Positions 1-15,300 of a DNA stretch of 64,000 nt are shown here, in pieces (position 1 is the stretch's first letter; each line of letters opens with the position of its first letter). The stretch is from the NCBI GenBank assembly GCA_963920575.1, contig OY986966.1:28282581-28346580 (forward strand). Direction: 5' to 3'. The notes beneath the pieces were generated by a model. It saw only the letters and a program-made list of their open reading frames with translations, made no database searches and had not been told where the DNA came from. The position numbers were made by a program, and so were the translations under genes. The stretch is from Narthecium ossifragum. Lineage: Eukaryota; Streptophyta; Magnoliopsida; Dioscoreales; Nartheciaceae.

Positions 1-394
1 ATTGGTACTTCCTATCCCTCAACATTCAACTGACATAGATAAAGCTTATGATAATGTGTTCCAATAATTCTCGCTGCCAAGTTTGCTATTATTGTATCCT
101 TTAATAGTTTTACTTATGGTACAACCAATTTTACTTCAACTGCATGAGTTTCTCTAATTTCCAGTTGCAACAAATACAACCCTGTTATGTAGGTTTACCT
201 CTTTTTGTCTGTTTGATATATGTATCTCCCGGAATTGTATTTATTTATAGATTAATTTCCTGAATAATCTTTTTGAAAGTGATTCATAAACACAGATCTT
301 TTGACCCCATTATGTTTCTATAAAAAAGTTGTTTTCTAGTTGGCAGATTCTTTGTGATATATTTGGATATTTCTGACTCTAAATCACTGAATAG

Positions 395-3300
395 TGCATC
401 GTGATTGAAGATGCTCTTGCTGGAGTTCAAGCAGCCAAAGCTGCACAGATGAGGTAAACAGAATACACTATACCTTGTGTGTGTTTTCCTCGAACATAAT
501 TTGCATGCAGATCTTGTGAATTACAAAGTTCATATTAAACTCTATCAGATTCTGTCTTTGGCATACCAATTCGGACTACAATATCTATATCATGTTCACT
601 TTACTACAAATTCATACAAATCATTGATATTGTCCTGTGTACAAAACATGATCTCAAGTACATCGGATCAATAAATCATGGAATCTAAGTTTATTACTTC
701 CTAGGTACATGCATGCATGGATTGCCGTGCCGGTCTGGCACTGTGCCAGGGGGTTAGCGGCATCGAAACCCCCCCGTACCGTGCCAAGAAGAAGAAGAAG
801 TAGGAGTAGAAGGAGGAGGAAGAAAAACAAGAATGGCACGGGGGCGTGCCGGACCGGCACGCATCCGTGCCGGCGGCACGTACCGTGCCAGCAGGCTGCC
901 GGCACGGCGCGTGCCACCGGGACAGCAATCCATGCATGCATGTCAAAATAACTCAAACCATTGCTTCCTTGCATAAAAACTTTGAAAAAAATCTTACCTT
1001 TTGCTGCTAGGCTTACAACTGCCTTCTTTTATTGTTCTTACATTGACAACTTTTTGTTCTTTATTCAGCTCTAATTTTGGATGGTAAAAAATCCATGAAT
1101 GTGTCTTCTGATATTTTACTGTTTGCAGATGTGTAGCTGTAACAACTACGTTATCAGAAGAGATACTGCAGCAAGCTAGTCCATCAATCATCAGAAAGGA
1201 CATAGGAAATGTTACAATTCATGATATTCTAGATGGTGGCCATTCTGTTTTTTCTAGTATGTAGTTCAGAGAATAGTTATTGCGTTTTCAATTCACCGCA
1301 AGTGAATACATGTAAAGCTACATTCTCAGTTAGCTATTCTCGGAGAGATTGTAGCTGCTAAATAAGAAAATATCAGGGAGTTTCTTGTAGTAAATTTATT
1401 ACCGTGTGATCTTTCTTAAACATGCTTGATTTCCATCCATTCTATATGTGTGCTTATGCTCTACAAGTATGGTAATGTACAGTAGATTAGAAGAATAGCT
1501 TTATGGGCGTGCAATGTCAAACTTGACCGCAGTGGTACTTTTGGTATGCTGATGATGTCTTTTCATGAATCTGAAAAGGATTAGTACTCTTTCATCAAGG
1601 TTTAATGAAGAGAAGTTGCTGCAGATGAGAAGGTGAAACATTCTCAAGCTATCAATGCTCTAGTGCACACTGCTTTGGAGATTCAGGATGGAAACGCAGA
1701 CACGTTGGTTCAGGCTATTAACTCTAGCAATGGGAAAGGCAACCTTTTCAATGGGTAAGATCAGCTTCACCAAGTACAAGTGAGGTTTTTACTTTTGTTA
1801 TTGCTTAAACGGTGATGTAGAGAATGGATGGCTATCTATCTTATCAAACTGCTATTTTCCATATCATTTTACCGCTATTGTCCACTGATATCCGTGTTAG
1901 TTGAGCCCATTGACATCACTTGTTTTGGTTGCTAAGCTTGAAAAGCAATTAATTTCCATGAATGCTTGTAATAAATATCACTCTATCCACCTATCTGGGC
2001 AATATATTTTTGAAAGTTTTCCCTCTCCATGTTTCCATTTTGTTGGTTCTTTCCAGTGTATTGATTGTTCAGATTGTTCATTGGAAATTACAAACTACGA
2101 CTTAGGGAGCTTGCATGTGAAGCATAAAGTTTGACGGTTTCAGCCTTTCAGGAATAATTTATTACAGGTTGCAGGGTTCTCGGCGAGAAATATTGAGATA
2201 CGGAAGTTTGGGAATTGCTGTCTCTTGTCTCATCTTTACCATCACAAATTGGAAGGTATTAATGATTAGATATTGGCTTGCTGTCAGCTAGTTTTTAAAA
2301 TGGGTGTCCAGAATAAAAGGTTTGTTCTTCGAAGGTGAGCGGAAAATGAAAACCAAGCCATAAAATTTGCCTTTGGCTAAATGCCAATGGATATAGTTGT
2401 TTGTTTTGTCTTATTGGTTTCAAAGTTAATGTGTCATATATGCAGCAAACCTAAGCAAAAGTGAGCATGCATTTTGCTTTTCTTTTCCTTGATATGGTAT
2501 TTTTTTATACATTACTAGTAAACCAAATTAGTCCAGTTTCTGTACTTCTCTTGTGATGATTTTTCAAGAATTTGATGTCTATGTTGTGATATGGTTTGTT
2601 TGAATGACAACAGCGAAGGTCATTTGTTTATTAAGAATAGAAATGTCTTTTGCTCGTAAAACTTGTTGTAATGTGGTCTGCAGGTAATGCAATATGCATC
2701 TATAAAGGGACTCCTAAATATGTTTTCTGGTCCTGATCGTTCAGTATTTGGTCAGAATGAAGGTAAAACCAATCAGCTTATTCGTTCATTTTCTTTCTGC
2801 TGCAGAATCAATTGAAAACATCCACTTAATATGTGAATATTTTACATCATTTAGTTGCATTTTGTTAAGCCTTTAACTCAACTTTCAATTGGAAAGAAAG
2901 CACCTAATTTGGATAACTTATCTTCTTTATGCGGGCAATCCATTTGTTCGAAACTGACTTTATTGACCCCTCTTGGGGGACATTGGTGACTAGCATAACG
3001 TAACTAATATGCAGAATCACTAGGATAAAAAAAATTTGCTATCCAATTCTGTTAGAGTTATATTTTGTTGTTTGGTAAGCTAAGACTGATTTTTTTCACT
3101 GATCACAGGAGAATATCCACTTTCAAGAATTCGACAGCTGAAAGCCTACTTATCTGAATTAGAAGCCAGGTACCTAACTAGTTGGTTTAATGTTGCTACT
3201 AAGCTGGAACCGATTCCGTCTTATTCTGCAATTCTCAACCTAGACTTATGCATTCGTTTTGTGTTTTTGGAGGGGCTCTGCTTCGAGTGTACCTGAGTTC

Positions 3301-6300
3301 CCATCTAAGCTCGATTGGCTAAATACAGCTCCACTTCAATTTTACAGGGTTGCTCTTATGGCTCATTACAATTTTATAATGTTCCTTTCATAGCTATTAA
3401 TGCCACTTTAATTAATGACTCTTGAGTTTTTACCTCTTGTTTTATTTTGACTCCTTTGTGACTGATGTATACTGTAGAGAGCTTCCTGGGTAATTTGTGT
3501 CTGGCACGTCTAGCAAAAACTGCACAGTATATAAAGAATCACAAGCTGGCATGGTCAGCTGCATTTCACGATTTTATTCTATGATACACCTGAAAGTTAT
3601 AATGCACAGACTAAAAACACATGAAAAAAGTGTGTAAAATTTCAGCGAGTTATGATGCATGTTGGATAAACATTCCAAAGTAAGGCACAGACAAAAAAAG
3701 ACATGAAAAAAGTGAGTAAAATGTCAATGAGTTATGATGCATGTTGGTTAAACATACATTAAAGTCTGTATATATACTAATTAGTAATTACTGCATATTT
3801 TTTCTTTGTATTAATTCTAGTTTCAACAAATTTTCTGGAATAGACAACTGATATCGGTTTAACTCATGTAGAGCATTATTATAGGTTAGAATATGCTAGC
3901 AATCAGTTGTAGAGCTTATTGAAAAAATTCATTATGATACTTTGAGAATTCTAACTTTTCTGCAGGATTTAAAAGGGAGGGTGGTGCTACTGGATTTCTG
4001 GACATATTGCTGTATTAATTGCATCCACGTATTACAAGATCTGGATTTTTTGGAAAAAAAGTATAGTGATAAGCCGGTAAAAATGGCCCCATTTTTTCTA
4101 TTGTGTTTTTTTGTTAATCGCCAATTGTTTCAAAAGCATAAGCTGATAGGAAAATGGTTAAATTTAATCATTTAAATGATGTTCTAACTGTTTTAAATGA
4201 TATCCTATGGTACATCATAAGCTAATAGGAAAATGGTTAAATTAATCATTTAAATGATGTTCTAACTGTTTTAAATGATATCCTATGGTACATCATTGCT
4301 AAGTTACTGGAGATTCATTTGCTGATTTCTTCTAAAGTTATTTTGGTGTGACTTTTGTAATGGTTGATTTGGTTCCTCATACATGAAGAGGCTAAACCCT
4401 TAGCTTATCCTTTGCAAAATAAGAATTGGAGAAAACCTCCATGTGCTGCCTACCATTTAGGTTTTTTGGCTACTGAGAACATGTAGCATTTCCGCATTTG
4501 ATTCCCTTTCTTGACCCCAGTTTATGCTTCTAGATTTTTCTTTATGCAAACAAAATTCTTGTTTTTAGATTTTCTTTCATTCACATATTTGCCAGGTTTG
4601 TTTAGTTATTTGGCCTACGAATACTGGTATGCTCAAACATTTAATGTGGAAGTTTAAGTTGTCCATCCATCCTCATTGTTTTTACAAGTAAAATACCTAG
4701 TTGTCTGTGTATCTCCTTATAATTCCGTTAGAAACAAGCTATTGCAGATGGATATATGAGTATCACTTGGTTTCTGCAGGTAGCAATTGTTGGAGTACAT
4801 TCTGCGAAATTTGATAACGAGAAGGACCTAGAAGCCATTCGCAACGCAGTCCTGCGCTATAATATTGCCCACCCAGTACGTTGAAATTTAAGAATTACAA
4901 TACTGATAGGAAAGAAATTTAAGAATTATCTTTATCAGTAGCTTTGATAAACTGATGGGTATGCAGGTAGTTTTGCATCCCGGTGAGTGCAACTACTACT
5001 TAACTTTTGATTAGCTATTTTTTTTAGTTGACCTGAATTATGCTCTCATGCTATATCACAAAGCATTTTCAGCTATTCTCTGTTTAAAGTTTAAACAATG
5101 GTGAATGATTCTAAGGCATTGTCTTCTGAACTTGTCTAATATCGGAAGCCTGTTAGGCTCATGACGTCCCATTGGCTTGAAATAGATACTTACCATTGTT
5201 AGGGTGCAAAATTCGAGAAAAATACATCTGAGTTAATGTTGTTACCTGGGTGTGAGCTCAAATACCGGGTGTACATTAAGAGCAGTCGTCGTTTGGATAA
5301 AGGATTGTATACTGGATGTAATGTGCTGTTCCGGCCGGCTTTTGCTGACTCAGTTAGGAGCCGATCCGAAAACAGCACTAAAAAATAAGTTTCGATCTGT
5401 AATTTTCTTCCTCTTATGTTTTTCCTTTTATTTCTTCTCATTTTCATCATCTTTTCATGTTACATTTGATTGGAAACTTACATCTAGATCTAGACACAGG
5501 ACCTGAAGAGGCACGCCGAATCCTTTTCAACCAGTACCTTGACCGGCATGAGGTGTGCCAGTGACACGGAAATCGTTGGTTTGGAATTTTGGATCACATA
5601 CGAAGTGTTTAAATGATTTTACCACCATCTTCTGAAGGCCTATTCCTGCTGCCAATGCCAGCATGATCACCTCGGCCACCCTCGCTAATACTCATGCCTC
5701 TGGAAGTATTGCATCTATCATTGTTGCTATTAGCACCACCATAAAATTGTCATTAAGTACATGAAGAATCACTTTGCTGATACCAGCTTAGATGAATTCA
5801 TGATTCATTACCTTTACTACAGATGCTCCTTCTTTAGTAATTACCACCAATGTTGTGATGGCCTCTGCTTCAGTTATTGGCAACAAAAAGGTTGTTGCTC
5901 TGCCATCATTGCCATTTACACTATCATGTCCTTATCATTTCCGTTGGCACCATCTCTATCCATAGGTGCCAGTGCCCTCTCATCATACTGCTCCTGATCT
6001 GCAACCACCATCATAAGCTGTCTGGAGAAATCATCTTTACCTATTCCGTAGCAATGACTTCCACCATCATTGCCACCAAAGCCATCGGAGGATTTCTATA
6101 GTCACTGTTTTTTCTACTTTAAGCCAACTGATGTGAAATGCCAATTTTTTTATTCGACTTTACATAATGCATATATACTTTCTAATCAGGGGGAACTCAT
6201 GGTTGTTTTTGTCTTCATTTATATACTACTCAAGGAGATTTATATCCACTGCAAACAACAATCTTATTTCCACAGGCAAAGAAACAACGTGTATGAGGAA

Positions 6301-9300
6301 TAATTAGGCTACCTTTGTTTCAGTTGTTTGGTTGGCTTTTTCTAGTCCAGAACACATTACCAATTTATGAATGACATTGCACAGAGCTAACCAGATATTA
6401 GAGAAACCTGCAAATAAGCACCAGGGTTCCCCCCCACACCAAAACAAAAAAGAAAGAAAAAAAGAAAACACCCCTAACACACAGTACACATGGCATATTC
6501 TAGTGAGATATAAAATGCAGTATATCTAATTATCTACCTTGCTTGGGGCAAGCACATTAAGTAGTGTACATAATCACAAGTTTATTCATGAACCCACATA
6601 CCTCTTGTGGGGCTGTAAAACATCTATTTGCCTTATCATATATCGCAAAACAATCTTTTGTCTTGATTATCCCTAATGCGTGCGTGCCTTCCAATTCTTA
6701 ACATGCTAGACTTTTATGTTATGATAGGTCGTTAATGATGACGATATGTACCTGTGGCGAGAATTGGGAGTAAATTCTTGGCCTACATTTGTGGTCGTCG
6801 GCCCTACTGGGAAGATTTTAGCACAAATATCAGGCGAAGGTCATAGAAAGGTAAATTTCCGCGTTATAGTCTCAACTGCATAACTATGCTAGTTTATTTC
6901 CAGATGGGGTTGGTTGAGGCATGCATTTGTGAGTTGGTGTATGCTTATGTGCATGAGCCATGTTTCAAGAGTACTATGCATTCTTGTACAGGGGCCTGTC
7001 TGAAAGTCTAGGATGCAAGTTGACCGGTAGGATTCACCTCTAGGATGCAATTTAGAGCCAAAGAGAGAAAACCAATAGTAGTTGCAGATACCTGATACTA
7101 GTTTACCTGGCTTTTTGCATACTTCAAATAATATTCTGACCTGATAGGAAATATATTATCATGTTTTTCTGTTTCTATTCTCTAGTTTTCTGCATGTCAA
7201 CTTAATTATAAGAAAATTCGATCATGCTTAAGCTGGTAGTAACTTTCAAGCTGTTTCCATACTGAGTATTCTATGCCGAAATCAAGTAGGCTATAGATTT
7301 TGAAATTTTACAAATAGAGGAAGCTTGAACTCGAGGTGTTACTCAAGCTGCTTTTCTCGCAAGAGAAATAGAAAAAAAATTGCAGCAAGGATTTAGTCAA
7401 CCCAATTCTTGCTATTAACAGTACACAAATCTATCAACTGATGCATGGTCTGGGGAGTAACTCGGCGATGCAACTCTGATATTCCTGAACAAAGCACTAG
7501 TTTGCAAAAACTTAGATCCCTCTTGACTTTGAGTCCAAGCTTGGAAAATGGAAACGACCACAAATGCTCATGTACTTGGAAATAAAAAAGTTTTGAGGTC
7601 CTAGTCAGGGCTTTGACAGTACGGTATTTTCCAACGATTGCCATTCTATGGCCCAAAATTGTGCCTGGCATCTTCTGGCATGGTAAGTCTTGTGGAATAG
7701 GATGTGCTGAGTTTAGCTTGCATGGTTGTGCTGCTGGCATGTAGGCTACTGAGCAGGGTGTGGAACAGTAATGACTTTTGTTAAGAGTATTCTTATCTGT
7801 AATATAAATGGGTTAAAGTCACATTTCAGGGCGAGCCTTTCTTCTTGTTTTTCAGCACAAATAGGTCAATCTTCACATTCCTGTTCCACACTTGACGCAA
7901 TCAGATTGGATATGTTACGTACTGATCACATTTGAAGTATTCATTTGGTATCACTGTTCCGTTGTATACTTTCTCGAGATATGCAGAGTGATTTAGAGCT
8001 TAATAACTAGAACACCCTTTAGAAATCAGCTGCCAGCATAGAAAGTCACTGACAATTCAGTTTCTATATAATATGCTAGTACCTTTATTACATTGATCGA
8101 GTAAAACATATCGCCTCACACCAGAATAGGCTGGTACTCATCGAATTGCTTTTTCTTACCGCCTCTGCCGATTGCAGCCTTCTTATTTGTTAGGGGTGAA
8201 ATTTAGGTATTACTGGTGAATACTGAGAATTCAAACATTATTAATGGTCCATGAGGTAAAAGTCATAGGACTGGCTGTTAGCATGTGGAAAGATCCTTCA
8301 AGCTATCGGCAGGAGGCCTCATGTACTAAAACACTACTCATCGTGCTGGAGTCCAAAGAAAACAAAACACAAGTAGATTTTTCATCCTATCAGACAAGCC
8401 ATCAAGTACCTTGTGATCAATATAGGGGGAAAAAGGCCCCTCTGTTTTGTGGGGTGTTCACCCTACTAATGCATTCTTCTGCCAGTCTCATCTCAGGTGA
8501 AACAATTGTTTGATACTCAACTGTGTAATGGCTATTGTCTAATATCTTGATGGTAAATATCCTTGGGTAAAAGTATAATTTTCTTATAAGTATGAAATAT
8601 CGTTGTGCACCTCTCTTCCTGGACTTGGTTGCATGGTTAAATTGTTGAGAGTAATTCATGTTTCTTGTTTCCTCAGGATATTGATGATTTGATAAGTGCT
8701 GCTCTGGAGTTTTATGGGGAAAAGAACATGTTGGAAAATAGATTGCTTCCTTTATCTCTAGAAAGGGATAATGATCGTCGATTACTTACATCGCCACTAA
8801 AGTTCCCTGGAAAGCTTGCAGTTGATGTACCGAACAAAAGGTTCTTTATATCCGATAGTAACCATAATTGCATAGTGAGAATTCTTGCCTCTTGTTCTTC
8901 ATGCTGTAGTTGAAGGAGTTTATATTTCATTCATTTGTAAGTAAAGTTGTGAGATCTGTGTCCAGAAATCCCTTGCCTGATGTGCAAAACCTTAAATGAC
9001 GTCAGGTGGTAACTAGCTTGGAGGGGAGTTTTATAGCTAGAGTTGGTAGTGGTGAGGAAGGCTTGCTAGATGGCACCTTTGACACGGCTTCTTTCAATCG
9101 ACCTCAGGTCAGGATCATGGACAGATTTTTTTGTTTTTGTTTTGTTAGCTTGTTCTATTTGTGCTGTATTGAAAGCTAAAGTTTTCACGGTTAGTTCTTA
9201 TATGGCAAGTTATCTAAAAGGTAATGAATGGAAAAAATAGATATGAATGACTGATCGGTATCCTAGGAATTGAATTTTCCTCTCTCCTTTCCTCATCTAT

Positions 9301-12300
9301 CTCCTTCTGAGTTATAGCTACTTTTGGCCTGTTCTTTATCGACCCGAGACAGGGCCCATACTAGATTTTCTATTTTATTTCACGAAAAGCGTATTTTCAG
9401 TTAAATTTTCTTACCAGAATTCTGAGGTAAAAGGTACCAATATACATAAATCGTATGCTATATACAATATAAACACTTGTTTACATGAACAGATGGCTGT
9501 GCCTGAAAAATTAATTTTCTAGAGTTTAAAGAATCCAAGTTGATTGCCAGCGTCTGAGATCAACAGTCAAGTTTGTCAATGGGTTGGTTTATTTTGACTT
9601 TGTCATTAGGTCATTCCCATAGGAGGCTGATATGGAAACTTTCAACATGGGTTGTATGGTATATGGTTTTTGCTGTACCTGCTTGAGCTGCAATTCTGGT
9701 CAACACCACTGCCCATCCTCTAGATATCGAGGGAATTCTTTGCCTTTGTTATTTCTCCAGCACCATGTACATGTGAGCAAGGATTGCCATTCTGGTGGTA
9801 CGTGCCGTGCCGGCAACCTGCTGGCACGGTACATACCGTTGGTACGGTGCGTACCGGACTGGTAGGAGGCTACCGTGCCAGCCTTTTTTGACTAAATCTA
9901 AATCTAAATCTCAATCTCAATCTATTTTTTTGGGATAATTACTTTTGAATCCTCCAAAACTTCTAAAATTACAAATGCACCCCTACAATCTTTTGCCTCA
10001 CGTATGTACCCCTAAAAACATTGAAAAAATGTTAACCATGCCCTTGAGTTACTTCTCAGCGAATAAATAGGGAATATTCCTAACGCTGTTAACATCTCGA
10101 CAAAAGTCACTTATGTAGAGGTACATTTGTAATCAAGTAACTTTGTATGGTTAATTAAGTAAACTTCCCCCCCATGATTAGATTTATACCGTGGTTAAGT
10201 TAGATGGATAGATGGACTTAAATGGAGGGGTATGTTTAATATTTTTTCAATGCTTTCAGGGGTACATACGCGAGCCTAAAGAATGTAGGGGTACATTTGT
10301 AATTTAAGAAGTTTTGGGGATTCAAAAGTAATCATCCCATCTTTATATTGTCTGTATCTGAATCTGAATCTATTATCTGTATCTGAATCTGAATCTATTA
10401 TCTGTATCTCAATCTTAATCTCCATCTTAATTTTAATCTTAATCCCAATCCCAATCTGAAAATTTATCTTTATCTTAATCTTAATCTATCTCTATCTCTA
10501 TCTATAACCTATATCTATCTAGGTCTAAATTTAAATCTTCTTCTTATTTATTCATGTTATCTGTATCTTTCACTGTCAGGGTCTTGCATACAATCCAAAG
10601 AAAAATCTCTTATATGTTGCAGATACTGAAAATCATGCTTTAAGGTATGTGACATACAACTACTGTGCCATTTATAGTCTTCAATTCAGCTGAAAATTCA
10701 TGAAAGCATTTGAGTTAGTAGCTGACGGTTATTAGGAACATCTTGATCCACTCTGGCTGGCACATCTAGTTTTAACTTCTAAGCATTAGAATAGAGCACA
10801 ATAATATACCTGAGTCTGAGCAAATTTTCTACTTATAATAGCAGACCAGCATACTCTTGACTTGTTATCTTACGTTGTGGTTAATTTGTTTCACAAAGTA
10901 TCTTGTTTCAAAAATTGACATATGTTCTCATGAAGTTCCGGGATACTCTTTCATTCCAACAGCTTGGTGAGTCATTTATTTGAGGACAAGATCTATGCTT
11001 TATGTGGTTTTGGCTTCTCTTATTTATTTTTCTGAGAAAAAAACTAATCAAGTGCATATTCAGCTAGGAAAAACACTAAGGCCTTCCTTTCTGTTTTGAC
11101 TTAGAAGACACCATATATTTCATGTTTATTTAGCGTAGTACTAGCCATCAGAAATAAGTTAGTGGAGGAGAATTTCTTGGATAAGCTCCATAGTAGCTGA
11201 AAACCAGCTTGTGCACGCACTCACTAATGCAGTTAAGAGTAAAATATATGTCAGCTTCTTTTTCAAACAATAATCTGGTGCTAGATAGCTGAATGTAAAT
11301 CAAGCTCTGTTTCACTGATTTGAGTTTTTTTAATCTTCGCAGGGAGATTGATTTTGTTAATGAGACGGTGAGAACTCTGGCAGGAAATGGAACCAAAGGT
11401 TCCGACTATAAAGGAGCGGGCAAAGGAACTGCTCAGGTTGGTTTAGAAGAGGCATTTTTATCAATATATTTTAATGCAAGTAGTTTTCTCCTCTATGTCA
11501 GCAGATGCTAAATGCATCTGATTCATATATGTAAACTGCCTAACATTTTGCTTCAGTATAAAACACCTTATTTTTCTTTAAATGTAAAATTTTGGCAAAG
11601 TATTATCCTTGCTTCAGATTCTTCGACTTAAATCTGTCTGTTTAGGTCCTGAACTCTCCATGGGATGTTTGCTATGAACCCACAAGTGAGATGGTTTACA
11701 TTGCAATGGCTGGGCAACATCAAATTTGGGAGCACAACACAAGAGATGGAGTCTCTAAAGCCTTTAGTGGTGATGGCTATGAAAGAAATTTGAATGGATC
11801 GAGGTAATGCCTTTTGTCATAATAGGGCATAAAATATACATTCGTGAACTGTGGGAGTGGCCAAATTTTTGTAGGATATCCCTCTCAAAGAATTTATGGT
11901 AGCTTTTACAATTAAAAAATTTTTAGCCGTGAAGGCATGATTCTTTTCTAAGATCATTGAAATGCTCTTGGTTATCTCTCATAGTTCTTGTTTATGCTGA
12001 TTGTTCTGAATCTTACTATGTATTGCTTATACAAGTAATACATGCTCTTCTTATAGTGAGGACCTATTGTATGTTTCATTCTTCTTTGATGCCCTGTATT
12101 ATGTGTAGCTCCCAGTGATAGACATTTTAATTCGTTCTTTTTATAATCCTAGTGGTCAGGCAGAATTCCATATTCCTGATCATTTTTGTGATTTTATTGC
12201 TACAGTTCCACAGGCACGTCATTCGCACAGCCTTCTGGCATATCATGCTCTCCTGGTAATATATGGAGTCTCCTAAAAAATGTCATTTTTAGAATGTCAT

Positions 12301-15300
12301 CTAGCTGGATGTTGAGAGGAATTATGTAATTCAGGTCTGCAGGAGCTGTATATAGCTGATAGTGAGAGTAGCTCTATTCGAGCACTTGATATTAAAACTG
12401 GAGGATCAAGGTTGCTAGCTGGGGGTGATCCAGTGTTTGCAGACAATTTGTTCAGGGTAACCATCTTAGTATCATTGTATCAATTGTTGCAGATTATGTC
12501 CCTGTCCAGGTTTGATCGATGTATTTGGAGCATGCTTTGACTATTATTAACTGGATGTTTACTCTTAACTATGCAAACTTAACTAACCGCTGCAGTTTGG
12601 AGACCATGATGGAATAGGCTCAGATGCACTTTTCCAGCACCCTTTAGGTGTCCTTTACGGGAATGATGGTCAAATTTATATTGCCGATTCCTACAACCAC
12701 AAGGTACTGAGTTGTCTTCATAATATTAATATGCATTTCAGGACATGCGTAGAACAGTTTAACATTTACACTATATGCAACCATGTGGTTTTCAGTCTGA
12801 TCAAATTTGAGCTACTGGAAGAAAAGTCATGCCAGACTTAGGTTTGATTGAGTGGTTTTGGTTTTGTAAATATCAAATAAACCATCTGTTCAACTGAATG
12901 CGCTGGCGGATGTGTTACCAGCCGATACGTTTTAAATCTTAATCTGCCAGTAGGACTGCATAAATGGAGCTGAAGTTTTTCAGAATTCAATTCTGGTCAA
13001 TGAGTTTTTTGAAGCTTTTTTCACAGATGCTATTCTCATAGTTTTGCCAGATGCTATAATTTTTTTAGGCACTTGAGAAATTTAATTGTTTACAAATGAC
13101 AGATCAAGAAGCTAGACCTAGTGAACAGAAAAGTCACAACATTAGCTGGGACTGGAATTGCTGGATTCAAGGATGGTCCAGCCTTATCCGCTCAGGTTTG
13201 TAAGTTGGGGTTTGTGCCCTTGATTTTACATTTATGTAGCAATATAAATAGATTTTTTTTTCTTTTCCTTGGTTGAAATTGTTACCCTGGCTTTGGCATC
13301 ATGTAGCCAAAATACTGCCTCAACTCAAGCTCAAGCAGCTGGTTTTGTGTCAACACCAAAAGTAAACAATCACCCATATAGATCCTATTTCTGCTACCAA
13401 TGGGACTCGATCTGAGTTCTCTTAATGTGCCTTAGACATCGGGGCAACCCATCATGTCTAGTGTAGACAGAGGAACTAAATATCAAGTCCATCACCTAGC
13501 ACAATTCGGAAATGGTTCTTACTTCTTACGATAGTGCTTGATTGATGAAGCATAAGTTGAGGGCTAATTTTATTTACAACAATACTTCCTTGCATTTCAC
13601 TTTGCGTTAGCTCAGTATGAATAATCAGCATTTTAAGAAAGATAGGCATAATGAGGCTCCTGATAACTTGGTCAAACAGCTAACACAGAAGATGACTGCT
13701 CTTGCAAAATTTCTACCATCTTTTCCTGTAAACCATCACAGGAAAAATGACATTAGCAAACATCGGCATGGACATACCTTATGCTAATTACAAATATAAG
13801 AACAGAAGCAAAAGGTATTGACATTAAATACTATATGAAATTAGAAGTCATAGGACAATAGGGTACTCAACTATAAACTTTGTATATTAACTAGGATCAA
13901 ACTTAAAAGTGAATTTGCTGCTTAGCAATGTCAGAGAGTATCATTCTTGCTCTGACGTTGGAATTACAATTAAGCTTTGAAGATTTGTATTTGCACATCG
14001 AAATATTGTGCAATCTTATGATGATGCTGATGATCACCTACTAACATTGTCATGTTAGTCGTACTCCTGCTGATTGGTAGTGATTTTTCATTTATTTTGG
14101 CTCAAATATCCCTATAGGTCTCATTTTGATGCTCTTATGTTGTTTTATGCAGCTATCTGAGCCATCAGGGATTGTGGAAGCAGAAAATGGTATCAAATTC
14201 CTTGCATTGAAATCCTATTCACTTTATATGCTCCTTCAGTTTACTGGATTTCCAGCTTAATCATTTAGAAAATTTATGAACATAGGATGTATAACTTTAT
14301 CTGAAGGAAGATTAAATTTTAGTCTGTGGATTGGTTTCTCCTACATACATTCAGCCATAGAGCACCTGACATTTTCTTAATGTATAAAAAGCTGGAAATA
14401 TATGCTTCGGTTGTCAGTGGTTGATTTCGTTTTGTAGCTGTTCGAGGATAAAGATTCATTTCCATCTTTTTGTTTCATGGTGCAATAATATGGATGGAGA
14501 ATAGAAATTCTATAGATACATCTATCGATGATTTATTTATTTGCAAATTTCACTTGAGCATGTGGAGTTAAAGTTGGCTACTGTCGAATCTTGAATTCTG
14601 CTCTAGTTTCGGATCTAATAATTTTACATATAATATATGATCCATGCAGACCAATTCTGATTCAGACTGGTTCTTGATTCTATCAGATGACATTAGTGAG
14701 GTTTGAGATCTGTGCAAAAATATGCACAAACGGGTGGAAAAATGATGAAGATGAGTAGAAATCGCTTGCCTTTTCAGTGATTAAAGGCACATATAATGGA
14801 ATTATTCCGGTGCCAGGCAGTAGAGGCATTGCTTGGTCTCTATTTCTTATACATGTGTCTGGTGATGTCATGGGCGAGGCAATGATTGAGTCATAAATTG
14901 ACAACCATTCTTCGGGGATTACTAAAATGTGGCATTTGAAAGCATTCATTGGGTTGATGCATTTGCGCATCCCAGTGCAAGAGTAGTGTGATCTGGGATT
15001 TGATTGCGCCCAATATCTTGCATCGACATTGGGATGCGAGCTTTTGTCTCTTAATATTGTATGATGATGCATCAGCAGAGCGCCAAACATCTCCTTATTT
15101 TCAAGCCATATCCTAATACGATATTATCTCCACTACCTATTCAGGCCATATTATTGTGTGATATTCCTAGTTGCCAAATGGTAAAGCTTTCATTTAGATA
15201 TTTGACTTTGGTGTCAGATACCATCTCTACATCCATGCTTTGAGTTATTTAACTTTGTCCTGCTGGAATCATATATTTGGTATGCCCGTGTTCGTCTATA

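Noticed and set aside
1..394. An earlier SOQ1 exon at the window start
   Set aside because: No frame with HAD-domain resemblance bounded by splice sites was found; the preceding exon must lie upstream of the window.
654..974. A 106-codon minus-strand frame with a poly-Leu stretch that looks like a membrane segment
   Set aside because: The Leu run is the AAG/AGG-rich centre of the fold-back element read backwards; not a gene.
4969..4981. A possible microexon in SOQ1 (CAG|GTAGTTTTGCATCCCG|GTGAGT)
   Set aside because: The neighbouring exons already join in frame ([10 protein letters not shown]) as in other plants; adding 13 nt would break the frame.
5761..6303. Overlapping open frames in a SOQ1 intron
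   Set aside because: They are short, with no recognisable motif, and lie wholly within an intron whose flanking exons fit perfectly.
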